From Rhizobium lentis (GTDB lineage: Bacteria > Pseudomonadota > Alphaproteobacteria > Rhizobiales > Rhizobiaceae): a stretch of DNA of 64,000 nt. The translations under genes were made by a program, and so were the position numbers. Of the stretch, positions 18,932 to 26,811 are shown piece after piece (position 1 is the stretch's first letter; every line of letters starts with the position of its first letter). The stretch is taken from contig NZ_CP071455.1 in NCBI RefSeq assembly GCF_017352135.1, positions 682,001 through 746,000 of the forward strand. Reading direction: 5' to 3'. The notes beneath the pieces are model-generated. The model worked only from the letters and a program-made list of their open reading frames with translations. It did not search any database and had not been told where the DNA came from.

Positions 18932-19279
18932 CTATTTCTCGTCCAGTATTTTCACTGGCCGGTCCCACTGGATGAGCACGACACAGCCGGTGTCGCTCCA
19001 GACCGAATGTTCGGTGCCGGGCGCGTTGACGACGTAGCTGCCGCGGCCGTAATCGCCCGCTTCATCGGATTGCACGCCGTCGAGCACGAGGATGGTTTCC
19101 AGCCCCTCGTGCCGATGGCGGGGAACACCGGCGCCGGCTTCGTATTTCAGGAGCGCCACGCCTGGCTGGTCGCCCTCGAAAGGTCGGATCCAATGGATTG
19201 TCACCTCGTCGCGGAACGGGCCGAATTCGAGATCCTTCCAGCCGCCTGACGTCAGCAGTTCGCGAGTGGTTTCAGGCAT
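18932..19279 (-). CDS. Cupin-domain protein
   Basis: 115-aa single-domain cupin from the ATG at 19279 (MPETTREL). The metal-binding motif reads PRHRHEGLETILVLDG, with the second half around NAPGTEHSVWS. It is the last gene of the importer/hydrolase operon; its start overlaps the upstream hydrolase stop by 8 bases. The family resembles ChrR-like or anti-sigma-factor cupins. No catalytic role can be assigned. It could be an enzyme for a minor urea oligomer or a metal-dependent sensor. Confidence 0.85.
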   Translation of the reverse strand: MPETTRELLTSGGWKDLEFGPFRDEVTIHWIRPFEGDQPGVALLKYEAGAGVPRHRHEGLETILVLDGVQSDEAGDYGRGSYVVNAPGTEHSVWSDTGCVVLIQWDRPVKILDEK

Positions 19280-19940
19280 GGGCAATGCTTTCCAATATGT
19301 CGTCGACATGCGCCGTCCAGCCGACGATTGCGCCCTGAGCGCGGATCATGGCGATGGCTGCGGCTTTGAACTCCGGAAAATAGCTTTCCGTCGCCTCCTC
19401 GGCGAGCAGGCACTCATAGCCGCGGTCGTTCGCCTCGCGCATGGTTGTCTGCACGCAGACTTCGGTCGTGACACCTGCGAAAACCAGCTGTTTGATGCCC
19501 TTCTGCTGCAGCACTTCGCCGAGTTCGGTCGCATAGAAGGCGCCCTTGCCGGGTTTTTCGATAACCACTTCGCCTTTGATCGGAGCAAGTTCCGGCAGAA
19601 TAGCCGTGCCGGGCTCGCCGGCGATGAGGATGCGGCCCATCGGGCCTTTGTCGCCGATCCTGAGTGAGGGGTTGCCGCGGTCGCGTTTGGCCGGCGGCAG
19701 ATCCGAAAGATCGGGCTTGTGGCATTCCATCGTGTGGATGACCGGCAGCCCGGCGTAACGGAAACCCTGGATGAGGCGTTTGACAGCGGGCACGATCCTC
19801 GTGATGCGGCTGACATCGTTGCCGAGGCTGGCGCCAAAACCGCCGGGCTCGGCGAAATCGCGCTGCATGTCGATGACGATGAGGGCGAGCTGGTCGTGCT
19901 TCACCGGGAAGGCGAAAGGTTCTGCTTTGATCTTAGCCAT
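19272..19940 (-). CDS. Isochorismatase-fold cysteine hydrolase, triuret hydrolase candidate
   Basis: 222 aa from the ATG at 19940 (MAKIKAEPF). The cysteine-hydrolase triad is D24 (VIDMQRDF), K129 (IEKPGKGAF) and C162 (TTEVCVQTTM). It is clearly paralogous to the biuret hydrolase two genes upstream, sharing DLPPAKR/DLPANKR, GEPG and EKPGKG/DKPGKG, but has a shorter N-terminus. Triuret hydrolase (TrtA) genes are known to cluster with biuret hydrolase in related bacteria. Acting on triuret to give carboxybiuret, and so biuret, is therefore the best guess but is not provable here. Overlaps neighbours on both sides (1 and 8 bases). Confidence 0.75.
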   Translation of the reverse strand: MAKIKAEPFAFPVKHDQLALIVIDMQRDFAEPGGFGASLGNDVSRITRIVPAVKRLIQGFRYAGLPVIHTMECHKPDLSDLPPAKRDRGNPSLRIGDKGPMGRILIAGEPGTAILPELAPIKGEVVIEKPGKGAFYATELGEVLQQKGIKQLVFAGVTTEVCVQTTMREANDRGYECLLAEEATESYFPEFKAAAIAMIRAQGAIVGWTAHVDDILESIAHA

Positions 19941-21490
19941 CAGTGATGCCCCGCCATATGGGCGCCGATCACGCCGATATCGGCCGAGCGCGCCGGCGTC
20001 TCGTAGACCAGCCTGCCTTCGGAAATGACCATGATGCGATCGGACATCTCGAGCAGCTCGTCGAGGTCCTCGGAGAGGAGCAACACCGCAGCGCCAGCAT
20101 TGCGCGCTTTCATGATGCGGGCGCGGATTTCGGCGACGGCCGAGAAATCGAGGCCGAAACACGGGTTCGAGACGATCAGCAGTTCCACCTTGCCTGTGAG
20201 TTCGCGGGCAAGCACGGCGCGCTGCACGTTGCCGCCGGAAAGCGCTGCGATCGGCGAGGAAGACGAGGCCGTCTTCACCTTGAAGTCGGAAATCAGCGCC
20301 GAGGCGCGCTTCCTCATCTTGCCTTTGTTCAGCCAGATCGCGTCCTTGCCGTCCGTCTTCAGATCGAAGGTCCGAAAGGCGAGATTCTCGCTGACCGTCA
20401 TGCGCGGGGCACAGGCGTTCTGCAGCGGCTCCTCGGGGATAAAGCGGACATTGTTCTTGCGCGTCTCGCGGCGTGTCGCGCCGTAGGCTTCGCCTTTGAC
20501 GCTGACGCGGCCGGCATCGGTCGGCCGCTGGCCGGCAAGGATTTCCGTCAGTTCCTTCTGGCCATTGCCGGAGATGCCGGCAATGCCGACGATCTCGCCG
20601 GAGCGGACCGTGAGATTAGCGATCTCGATGGTTTTGAGCCCGGAGCGATCCGGCGCCTTCACCTGCTCGACCTCAAGCACTGGCACGGCGCTCTCGGAGA
20701 CGGGAACGCGGGTGTCGAGCTCGGCGAGCTTGACGTCCCCGATCATCATCGCCGCCATTTCGGCGGTGGAGAGCTCGCCAACCTTGCCTGTGCCGACCAG
20801 CTTGCCGCGCCGCAGGATCGAGACGGCATCGGCGAATTTCGTCACCTCGTGGAATTTGTGGGAGATCATCAGCACCGTCAGCTCGCCGCGTTCGGTCATC
20901 CCACGCACGAGGCCGAGCATCTCGTCGGCTTCCGCCGGCGTCAGCACCGAGGTCGGCTCGTCGAGGACGAGGAAGGAGCGGCCGAGATAGAGCTGCTTGA
21001 CGATTTCGAGCTTCTGCTTCTCGCCGGCGGCAAGCTCGCTCACCGGTCTGTCGAGCGGGATCTTGAAGGGCATGCGCTCCATGAAGGCGGAAAGATCCGT
21101 CCGCTCCTTGGCCCAGTTGATGATGGCGGGAACTTCCGTACGGCTGATGACGAGGTTTTCGGCGCCGGTCAGCGAAGGGACCAGCGTGAAGTGCTGATAG
21201 ACCATGCCGAGACCGTAGCTCGCCGCATCCTTGGGCGAGGCAATCGCCACTTCGCGGCCGTCGACGGAGAGGGAACCTGCTGTGGCGTGATAAAAGCCCA
21301 TGATGCATTTGACGAGCGTAGACTTGCCGGCGCCGTTCTCGCCGAGCAGGGCGTGGAAACTGCCTGAGGGCACCTTGATCGAGACATGATCGAGGGCGGT
21401 GAAACTGCCGAAGCGCATCGTCATGTCGATCGTATCGATGCCGACGGCCTTGCCGGGGTGAGGGAGCGGAGTGTCGCGGATCGTGCTCAT
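19940..21490 (-). CDS. ABC transporter ATP-binding protein, two-domain, BMP/nucleoside type
   Basis: 516 aa from the ATG at 21490 ([14 protein letters not shown]); the frame upstream to 21622 lies in biuH. It has two nucleotide-binding domains. The first has GENGAGKST (Walker A) and a full signature and Walker B ([16 protein letters not shown]). The second has the relaxed GISGNGQKE loop and [10 protein letters not shown], as in RbsA/YufO-type ATPases. It energises the two permeases 22292-23218 and 23218-24345. Gene order (hydrolase, ATPase, hydrolase) puts it between the two cysteine hydrolases, with a 4-base overlap with biuH. Confidence 0.92.
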   Translation of the reverse strand: MSTIRDTPLPHPGKAVGIDTIDMTMRFGSFTALDHVSIKVPSGSFHALLGENGAGKSTLVKCIMGFYHATAGSLSVDGREVAIASPKDAASYGLGMVYQHFTLVPSLTGAENLVISRTEVPAIINWAKERTDLSAFMERMPFKIPLDRPVSELAAGEKQKLEIVKQLYLGRSFLVLDEPTSVLTPAEADEMLGLVRGMTERGELTVLMISHKFHEVTKFADAVSILRRGKLVGTGKVGELSTAEMAAMMIGDVKLAELDTRVPVSESAVPVLEVEQVKAPDRSGLKTIEIANLTVRSGEIVGIAGISGNGQKELTEILAGQRPTDAGRVSVKGEAYGATRRETRKNNVRFIPEEPLQNACAPRMTVSENLAFRTFDLKTDGKDAIWLNKGKMRKRASALISDFKVKTASSSSPIAALSGGNVQRAVLARELTGKVELLIVSNPCFGLDFSAVAEIRARIMKARNAGAAVLLLSEDLDELLEMSDRIMVISEGRLVYETPARSADIGVIGAHMAGHH

Positions 21491-22188
21491 GGCAGCTCGC
21501 TCACGAGCGTTGCGGAATTGGACACGGAGCCGAAGACGCCGCCCTGCATCTTCACCATTTTGATGGCGGCGAGATGGTTGCCGTAGTCGGTCGCGCCGCA
21601 GCAGTCTTCCAGAAGCAGGCATTCGAAGCCGCGGTCGTTGGCTTCGCGCATGGTTGTGGAAACGCAGACATCGGTCGTGATGCCGGTCAGGATGATGTTT
21701 TCGATGCGCTTCTGATTGAGGATCAGCTCCAGATCCGTGGCGCAGAAGGAGCCCTTGCCCGGTTTGTCGATGATGATCTCGCCCTCGATCGGATAAAGCT
21801 CCGGAATGATGTCCCAGCCGGGTTCGCCGCGTGTGAGGATGCGCCCGCAGGGGCCCGGATCGCCGATGCCCGCGCCGATGCGCTGTGAACGCCAGCGCTT
21901 GTTGGCCGGCAGGTCGGCAAGATCGGGCCGATGACCTTCGCGGGTGTGGATGATGTGATAGCCCTTGGCGCGCATGGCGGCCAGAACTCGTCTGATGGGC
22001 TGGATGGGTGCCTGGACCAGCGACAGGTCATAACCCATGTGGTCGACATAGCCGCCCTTGCCGCAGAAATCCGTCTGCATGTCGATGATGATGAGGGCCG
22101 TATTGTCCGGCCGCAGGGCTCCGTTATAAGGCCAGGGGTAGGGGTCAGCGTCGATATAATGTCCTTTGGTCTCGGCCATGGCGTCCAT
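21487..22188 (-). CDS. biuH: Biuret hydrolase (biuret amidohydrolase)
   Basis: 233-aa isochorismatase-fold cysteine hydrolase that converts biuret to allophanate and ammonia. The catalytic residues fall at D36 (IIDMQTDF), K142 (DKPGKGSF) and C175 ([10 protein letters not shown]), the same numbers reported for the enzyme characterised from R. leguminosarum bv. viciae 3841. The N-terminal segment [18 protein letters not shown] is also characteristic. A GGAGAAGAG site precedes the ATG. It lies within a BMP-type importer operon; the 103-base gap upstream of it is the largest in that operon. Its product feeds the allophanate hydrolase at 26812-28623. Confidence 0.9.
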   Translation of the reverse strand: MDAMAETKGHYIDADPYPWPYNGALRPDNTALIIIDMQTDFCGKGGYVDHMGYDLSLVQAPIQPIRRVLAAMRAKGYHIIHTREGHRPDLADLPANKRWRSQRIGAGIGDPGPCGRILTRGEPGWDIIPELYPIEGEIIIDKPGKGSFCATDLELILNQKRIENIILTGITTDVCVSTTMREANDRGFECLLLEDCCGATDYGNHLAAIKMVKMQGGVFGSVSNSATLVSELP

Positions 22189-22291
22189 CGTCTCTTCTCC
22201 TATTCACCCGCAGGTTTAATTGCTTCTGCCGTCACGGTTCGACCGCTTCGACCGGCTCGGTACCCAGAGACTGGATATGGTTGCCGCCCCC

Positions 22292-23218
22292 TCATTTCGT
22301 CAGCGACAGCGCGCCCGGCGCACCGGCAAGCGAACGGGTGGGCGAGGAGGTCGCGATCATGATAATGAGGGTGAGCACGTAAGGAGCCGCATAGAAGAGG
22401 TAGTAGCCCTGGGTCATGCCGATCGATTGCAACGCCGGCCCGAGCGCACCCGCGCCGCCGAACAGCAGGGCGGCGAGGAAGCAGCCGATCGGGTTCCAGC
22501 GGGCGAAGATGACAAGTGCGACGGCCATCAGGCCCTGGCCGGAGGAAATGCCCTCGTTCCAAGATCCCGGATAGTAGAGCGAGAGATAGGCTCCGCCGAT
22601 CGCCGCCAACGAACCACCGAGGGCGGTGGCGAGCAGACGTACGCGATCCGGGTTGATGCCCATGGCGCGGGCCGCATCCGTGCTGTCGCCGACGACGCGC
22701 AGGATGAGACCCACCCGCGTATTCCCGAAGGCCCACCAGAGACCGAAGGCAAGTAGGGCACCGAGGATGAAGAGCACATTGATGTTCAGCGCCGCCTGGA
22801 TCTGCGGCAGGCTCGACCAGAAGCCGAAGGGGATCGACGGCAGATGCGGCGCTGCCGGCTGAATGAAGGACTTACCGAGGAAGAAGGCGAGGCCCAGGCC
22901 GAACTGCATCATGGCAATGCCGATTGCGATGTCGTTCACCTTCGGCCATTTGCAGATCCAGCCGTGAACGAGACCGAAGATGGCGCCGGTCGCCATGGCG
23001 GCGAGCACGCCGAGCCAGGGCGAGTTGGTCATGACGGCGACGGCGTACGCCGTCATCGCCCCGAAGACGAGTGTGCCTTCCAGGCCGAGATTGATGCGAC
23101 CGGAGCGCTCGGTGATCGTCTCACCAAGGCTGACGAAGATGAACGGGGTGGAGACGCGGATGGCGCCCGCCAGGATCGCCAGCGGCACGCCCCAGATGCC
23201 GATGCCCGTCTCTTCCAT
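22292..23218 (-). CDS. ABC transporter permease, BMP/nucleoside type (second permease)
   Basis: 308 aa from the ATG at 23218 (MEETGIGIWG), which overlaps the upstream permease stop by one base (TGATG). It is a hydrophobic protein of the branched-chain/nucleoside permease family with TPFIFVSLGETITERSGRINLGLEG near the N-terminus and about eight to ten helices. It pairs with the 23218-24345 permease and the double ATPase. The substrate is inferred from the enclosed hydrolases to be biuret, triuret or a related ureide. Confidence 0.9.
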   Translation of the reverse strand: MEETGIGIWGVPLAILAGAIRVSTPFIFVSLGETITERSGRINLGLEGTLVFGAMTAYAVAVMTNSPWLGVLAAMATGAIFGLVHGWICKWPKVNDIAIGIAMMQFGLGLAFFLGKSFIQPAAPHLPSIPFGFWSSLPQIQAALNINVLFILGALLAFGLWWAFGNTRVGLILRVVGDSTDAARAMGINPDRVRLLATALGGSLAAIGGAYLSLYYPGSWNEGISSGQGLMAVALVIFARWNPIGCFLAALLFGGAGALGPALQSIGMTQGYYLFYAAPYVLTLIIMIATSSPTRSLAGAPGALSLTK

Positions 23219-24345
23219 CAGTAACTCCTTTTCCAAAGGTCGGGATTGAAGATCTTGAAGCGCCCGTAGAAGGTCTCGCAGAAGAGGATGACGATGAAGA
23301 GCGTGCCCTGCAGCACTAGGACGGTGGCATCGGGCAGGCCCATGCGGCGCTGGATGAGGCCGCCCGAGGCATCGATGCCGCCGAGCAGGATCGCGACAGG
23401 GATGATCGCCAGCGGATTGTGGCGGGCGAGGAAGGCGACGAGGATGCCGGTATAGCCATAGCCTGCGGCCAGCGAGGCATTGGCGCTGCCCTGGACGGCG
23501 ACGACTTCGATCATGCCGGCAAGCCCCGCGAAGCTGCCGGCGATGGCGGTGAAGCCGGCGATCAGCCTGCCGACCGGCAAGCCCTGGATCTGGGCGGCGC
23601 GCACGTTACCGCCAGCGACGCGGGCGGCGAAACCATAGCTCGTCACTTCGATCAGCACCCAGGAGAGGATGCAGGCGAGGATGCCGATCGCGAGGCCCCA
23701 ATGCACATCCATACCGGGAATATTGCCGAGCATGTGGTCCGCCGGCAGCGGCTTGGTCGAGGGTTTGTTGAGGCTGGCCGGATCGCGCAGCGGCCCCTCG
23801 ACGAACTGGTTCATCAAGGCAATCGCGATATAGGAAAGCAGCAGCGAGGAGATCGTTTCGTTGACGCCGCGGTAGTGGCGCAGGAAACCGGCAAGGCCGA
23901 TCCAGCCGCCGCCGACCACCATGGCGGCGATCGCCATGAGAACAAGGGAGGGCAGGGCAGGGACCGTCCCGACGAGCGGCATGGCCATTGCGGCTGCGGC
24001 AACGCCGCCCAGCACGACCGCCCCTTCCCCGCCGATAATGACGAGGCCGAGGCGGGCGGGCAGGGCGACGCAGAGTGCCGTCAGGAGAAGGGGTGCGGCA
24101 CGGCTTAAGCTGTTCTGCACCGAAAACCAGCTGCCGAAGCCGCCGGTATACATTAGCTGGAAGAGCATGGCCGGCGATTTGCCGATCATCAGGATGAAGA
24201 GGGAGAAGAGCCCAAGCCCGATCAGGATGGCCGACAGGCCGATGACAACAGGTTCGGTTCGCCGGGCGATCCATTCGAGCATGGGGCGCAGCGAAGCCGG
24301 TTTTTCCGCGACTGTCATTGGGGGATCGTTGGCCTGAACGGTCAT
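23218..24345 (-). CDS. ABC transporter permease, BMP/nucleoside type (first permease)
   Basis: 375-aa membrane protein with a hydrophilic N-terminal tail of about 35 residues, then about ten helices. The sequence GLVIIGGEGAVVLGGVAA and YGYTGILVAFLARHNPLAIIPVA are typical of the YufP/BMP-importer permease family. It begins 20 bases after the binding-protein gene and overlaps the second permease by one base. Confidence 0.9.
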   Translation of the reverse strand: MTVQANDPPMTVAEKPASLRPMLEWIARRTEPVVIGLSAILIGLGLFSLFILMIGKSPAMLFQLMYTGGFGSWFSVQNSLSRAAPLLLTALCVALPARLGLVIIGGEGAVVLGGVAAAAMAMPLVGTVPALPSLVLMAIAAMVVGGGWIGLAGFLRHYRGVNETISSLLLSYIAIALMNQFVEGPLRDPASLNKPSTKPLPADHMLGNIPGMDVHWGLAIGILACILSWVLIEVTSYGFAARVAGGNVRAAQIQGLPVGRLIAGFTAIAGSFAGLAGMIEVVAVQGSANASLAAGYGYTGILVAFLARHNPLAIIPVAILLGGIDASGGLIQRRMGLPDATVLVLQGTLFIVILFCETFYGRFKIFNPDLWKRSY

Positions 24346-24365
24346 GCGCTTCTCCCTGTTGCGGT

Positions 24366-25493
24366 TTACGCCGTGGACCCGACGACACCCTCAACCAGGT
24401 AGTTCATGCTTTCGAGCTCGATCGCATCTTCCGCGTAGCTCTTTTCGGCCGTGACGACGGTGCTGCCCTTGTTATCCTTCAGCGGTCCCTTGAAGACCGA
24501 GAAGCCGCCCTTCATCATTTCGGCATGTGTCGCTTCGAACGCCTTGCGTCCCACCTCGGGGACACCGGGGCCGAGGGCGCTCATCTTGACGAAACCGTCC
24601 TTCAGGCCGCCGCGCACGAAGTTGCCGAGCTTTTCGCCGGCCTGGGCCTTCTTGACGAAGTCGCTATAGACATTGCCCCAGGCCCATTCGGCGCCGGTAA
24701 GGTATTTCTCGGGCGCAAGCGGGCTCTGATTGGCGTGGTAGCCGCAGACGAAGGCACCTCGGCCGGCAGCGGTTTCGACCACCACCTTCGGGCTGTCGAC
24801 ATGGCAGGTGATGACATCGGCGCCCTGGTCGACCAGCGCGTTGGTGGCTTCCGCCTCCTTGACCGCCAGCGACCATTCGCCGGTGAAAATCACCTGGCAG
24901 GTGATTGTCGGATCGACGCTGCGCGCACCTAGCAGGAAGGCATTGATGTTCTGCAGCACCTGCGGAATCGGCTTGGCGGCGACGAAACCGATCTTCTTGC
25001 TCTTTGTCGCATGGCCAGCGGTGATGCCGTTCAGATATTGGCCTTGGAAGATATAACCGAAATAGGAGCCGGTATTGGCCGGATTCTTGCCCTCCTGCCA
25101 GAGTCCACCGCAATGGCGGAACTGGACATCGGGATATTTGGCGGCCATGGCCAGCATGTGCGGATCGAAATAACCGAAGGAAGTCGGGAAGAGCAGGGTG
25201 GCGCCATCGAGATTGATCATCGATTCCATCGTCTTCTGAACATCCACCGTCTCGGGAACGTTTTCTTCTTCGACGACCGTGATGCCAGGCAACGCTTTGA
25301 CGGCGGCAGCCCCCTCGGCGTGCGCCTGGTTGTAGCCATAGTCATCTTTGGGACCGACATAGATGAAGCCGACAGCAAGAGCGGTCTGCGCAAATGCGCG
25401 CGAGGAGAGGAGACCAGGCCCCGCGCCGACGAGAGCGGCAGCGGCGGAAGCCTGGAGGAACTGGCGTCGTTTCATGGAAAGGAGTCTGGTCAT
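24366..25493 (-). CDS. BMP-family ABC transporter substrate-binding protein with Tat-type signal
   Basis: 375-aa periplasmic binding protein, first gene of the importer/hydrolase operon. Its signal sequence contains a twin-arginine motif (KRRQFLQ) and an Ala-rich stretch ending SRAFAQ. The mature part (GFIYVGPKDDYGYNQAH) matches the BMP/Med lipoprotein fold that usually binds nucleosides. The AAGGAG site 8 bases before the ATG supports this start. A sigma-54-type promoter lies 54 bases upstream. The hydrolases in its operon suggest an N-rich ureide ligand instead of a nucleoside. Confidence 0.92.
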   Translation of the reverse strand: MTRLLSMKRRQFLQASAAAALVGAGPGLLSSRAFAQTALAVGFIYVGPKDDYGYNQAHAEGAAAVKALPGITVVEEENVPETVDVQKTMESMINLDGATLLFPTSFGYFDPHMLAMAAKYPDVQFRHCGGLWQEGKNPANTGSYFGYIFQGQYLNGITAGHATKSKKIGFVAAKPIPQVLQNINAFLLGARSVDPTITCQVIFTGEWSLAVKEAEATNALVDQGADVITCHVDSPKVVVETAAGRGAFVCGYHANQSPLAPEKYLTGAEWAWGNVYSDFVKKAQAGEKLGNFVRGGLKDGFVKMSALGPGVPEVGRKAFEATHAEMMKGGFSVFKGPLKDNKGSTVVTAEKSYAEDAIELESMNYLVEGVVGSTA

Positions 25494-25546
25494 CGCAATG
25501 CTCCTTACGGCGGCTTGCCGTTTTCAATTGGTTACGAAAAAGTGTA

Positions 25547-25562
25547 TGCAATGGTTATGCCA
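25547..25562 (-). promoter_or_regulatory. Sigma-54 (RpoN) -24/-12 promoter for the importer/biuret hydrolase operon
   Basis: On the - strand it reads TGGCAT-AACCA-TTGCA, matching the RpoN consensus TGGCAC-N5-TTGCW with one substitution, with correct -24 GG and -12 GC spacing. It lies 54 bases before the ATG of the BMP-family binding protein. Its edge overlaps a TGTATGCA repeat (25543-25550) that may be a GntR operator. It suggests activation under nitrogen limitation. Confidence 0.75.
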
Positions 25563-25644
25563 GATTTTATAATATTGATTTCATGAATAAAATTTCGAAC
25601 TCCTGATGCAGATGCTCAGAAGTGCATGCAATTTAATCCTGAAA

Positions 25645-25671
25645 GTAGGCTAAAAATTATGCATAGCCTAC
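25645..25671. promoter_or_regulatory. Dyad GTAGGCTA-N11-TAGCCTAC in the gntR/importer intergenic region
   Basis: Perfect 8-base inverted repeat (25645-25652 and 25664-25671) between the divergent importer operon and the GntR gene. It is centred about 120 bases upstream of the expected sigma-54 start site, a normal distance for an enhancer-binding protein, and about 155 bases before the gntR ATG. Its spacer contains the palindrome TATGCATA (25658-25665). It may be a regulator site; the cognate protein is unknown. Confidence 0.55.
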
Positions 25672-25813
25672 AAAACAATCTGGAATCGGGCATTTGTCAT
25701 CTCAGGGCGCTGCATGTTTCAATGACAAAGAACATTTTTAGCTGCTATATCAATTGGATGTACTGATGTTTGACTTTGTTCGTGCGAGCAGGCATGTGTA
25801 TGCAACCACAACG

Positions 25814-26521
25814 ATGCAGAATCATTCCTTGAAGCAAGTCAGGCGCAAAGAGATCATCAGGGCAGGCACCACCGTCGAACAGATGGTGCGGGCGATTGCC
25901 GATATGATCGTTACTGGGCAGATGCTGCCCGGCGAGAAGCTTGACGAAGTCTCGCTGGCGGCTCGTTTTGAAGTGTCGCGCACTCCGGTGCGTGAAGCCC
26001 TTCGTGAACTCGGGGCGATGGGGCTCATCGATCGCGAGCCGAACCGCAGCGCCGTGGTCACCAACGTCTCCGAAACCTATCTGCACTCGATGTTCGAGGC
26101 GATGGCGGAACTCGAAGCGATCTGCGCCAGGCTCTCGGCCGAGCGCATGACAGTCGATGAGCGCCGCATGCTGGAACTGGAGCACAAGGCTTCGATGAGG
26201 CTCGTGCATGCCGGTGCGGAAGAGGAATATGCGGCGTACAACACCGAATTCCATACCCGCCTCTATCGCGGCTCGCATAATGATCATATTTTCGAGATGG
26301 TGATCCAGACGCGGGCGCGCCTGGCGCCGTTTCGGCGGGCTCAGTTCCGTCTGCCCGGGCGCCTGGCAAAATCCTATGAGGAGCACGGCCGAATCGTAAC
26401 CGCGATCATGCGAGCCGACGGCGCCGCCGCTGCGCAGGCGGCTTTTTCCCACGTGGAAATTGTCAGCGATGCCAGCGCGGTGTTTGCAACCGCCGGGGAA
26501 CTGAGCGCGCGTGACGCCTGA
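25814..26521 (+). CDS. GntR-family (FadR/FCD subclass) transcriptional regulator
   Basis: About 235 aa from the ATG at 25814 (MQNHSLKQVRRKE); upstream in-frame TTG/ATG codons at 25754 and 25766 would place a repeat operator inside the gene. The N-terminal winged helix (about residues 15-80) has VSLAARFEVSRTPVREALRELGAMGLI, followed by an all-helical FCD ligand domain with likely metal-binding histidines (EFHTRLYRGSHNDH). It is divergent from the importer/biuret hydrolase operon and probably controls it in response to a pathway ligand. No strong ribosome-binding site was seen. Confidence 0.9.
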   Translation: MQNHSLKQVRRKEIIRAGTTVEQMVRAIADMIVTGQMLPGEKLDEVSLAARFEVSRTPVREALRELGAMGLIDREPNRSAVVTNVSETYLHSMFEAMAELEAICARLSAERMTVDERRMLELEHKASMRLVHAGAEEEYAAYNTEFHTRLYRGSHNDHIFEMVIQTRARLAPFRRAQFRLPGRLAKSYEEHGRIVTAIMRADGAAAAQAAFSHVEIVSDASAVFATAGELSARDA

Positions 26522-26583
26522 AATCGGGCGTCCGCTAGACGAAAGGACACGTCATATGCGGATCTCCTTTGTGGCTTCATGAG

Positions 26584-26796
26584 ATGGTGCCGTTCGTGGA
26601 GGAGCTTTGGCGCGGCCTCCAGGGACGTGGGCACCGCGGGCTAACGGCAGCCGAGATCGAGCGGGGCGAGGACCGCCATTGGGAACGGGACCCAGCGGCA
26701 GGGTTGCCGATGACGATCGCCTTCTTGCAGGAGCGAACCGTCGCGAGTCGCTTCGCGCTTGGAGCCCTGCGATTATCGCCGCGAGGATTTTCTTGA
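26584..26796 (+). CDS. Possible short hypothetical ORF between gntR and allophanate hydrolase
   Basis: A 70-codon reading frame from the ATG at 26584 (MVPFVEELWRGLQGRGHRGL) in the roughly 290-base gap between gntR and the convergent end of atzF. Composition looks protein-like for about 55 residues, then becomes Arg/Leu-rich. No family is recognised and no good ribosome-binding site precedes it. It may be a gene remnant or chance. Confidence 0.2.
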   Translation: MVPFVEELWRGLQGRGHRGLTAAEIERGEDRHWERDPAAGLPMTIAFLQERTVASRFALGALRLSPRGFS

Positions 26797-26811
26797 GATG
26801 ACGCTTCATCC

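Larger units (their letters stand above)
25543..25804. promoter_or_regulatory. Cluster of TGYATGCA-type repeats, candidate GntR operators
   Basis: Related 8-mers occur at 25543-25550 (TGTATGCA), 25623-25630 (TGCATGCA), 25658-25665 (TATGCATA) and 25797-25804 (TGTATGCA). The first overlaps the sigma-54 promoter of the importer operon and the last lies 10 bases before the likely gntR ATG. This is where a regulator controlling both divergent units would bind. This A/T-rich region of about 320 bases contains no gene. Confidence 0.45.
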
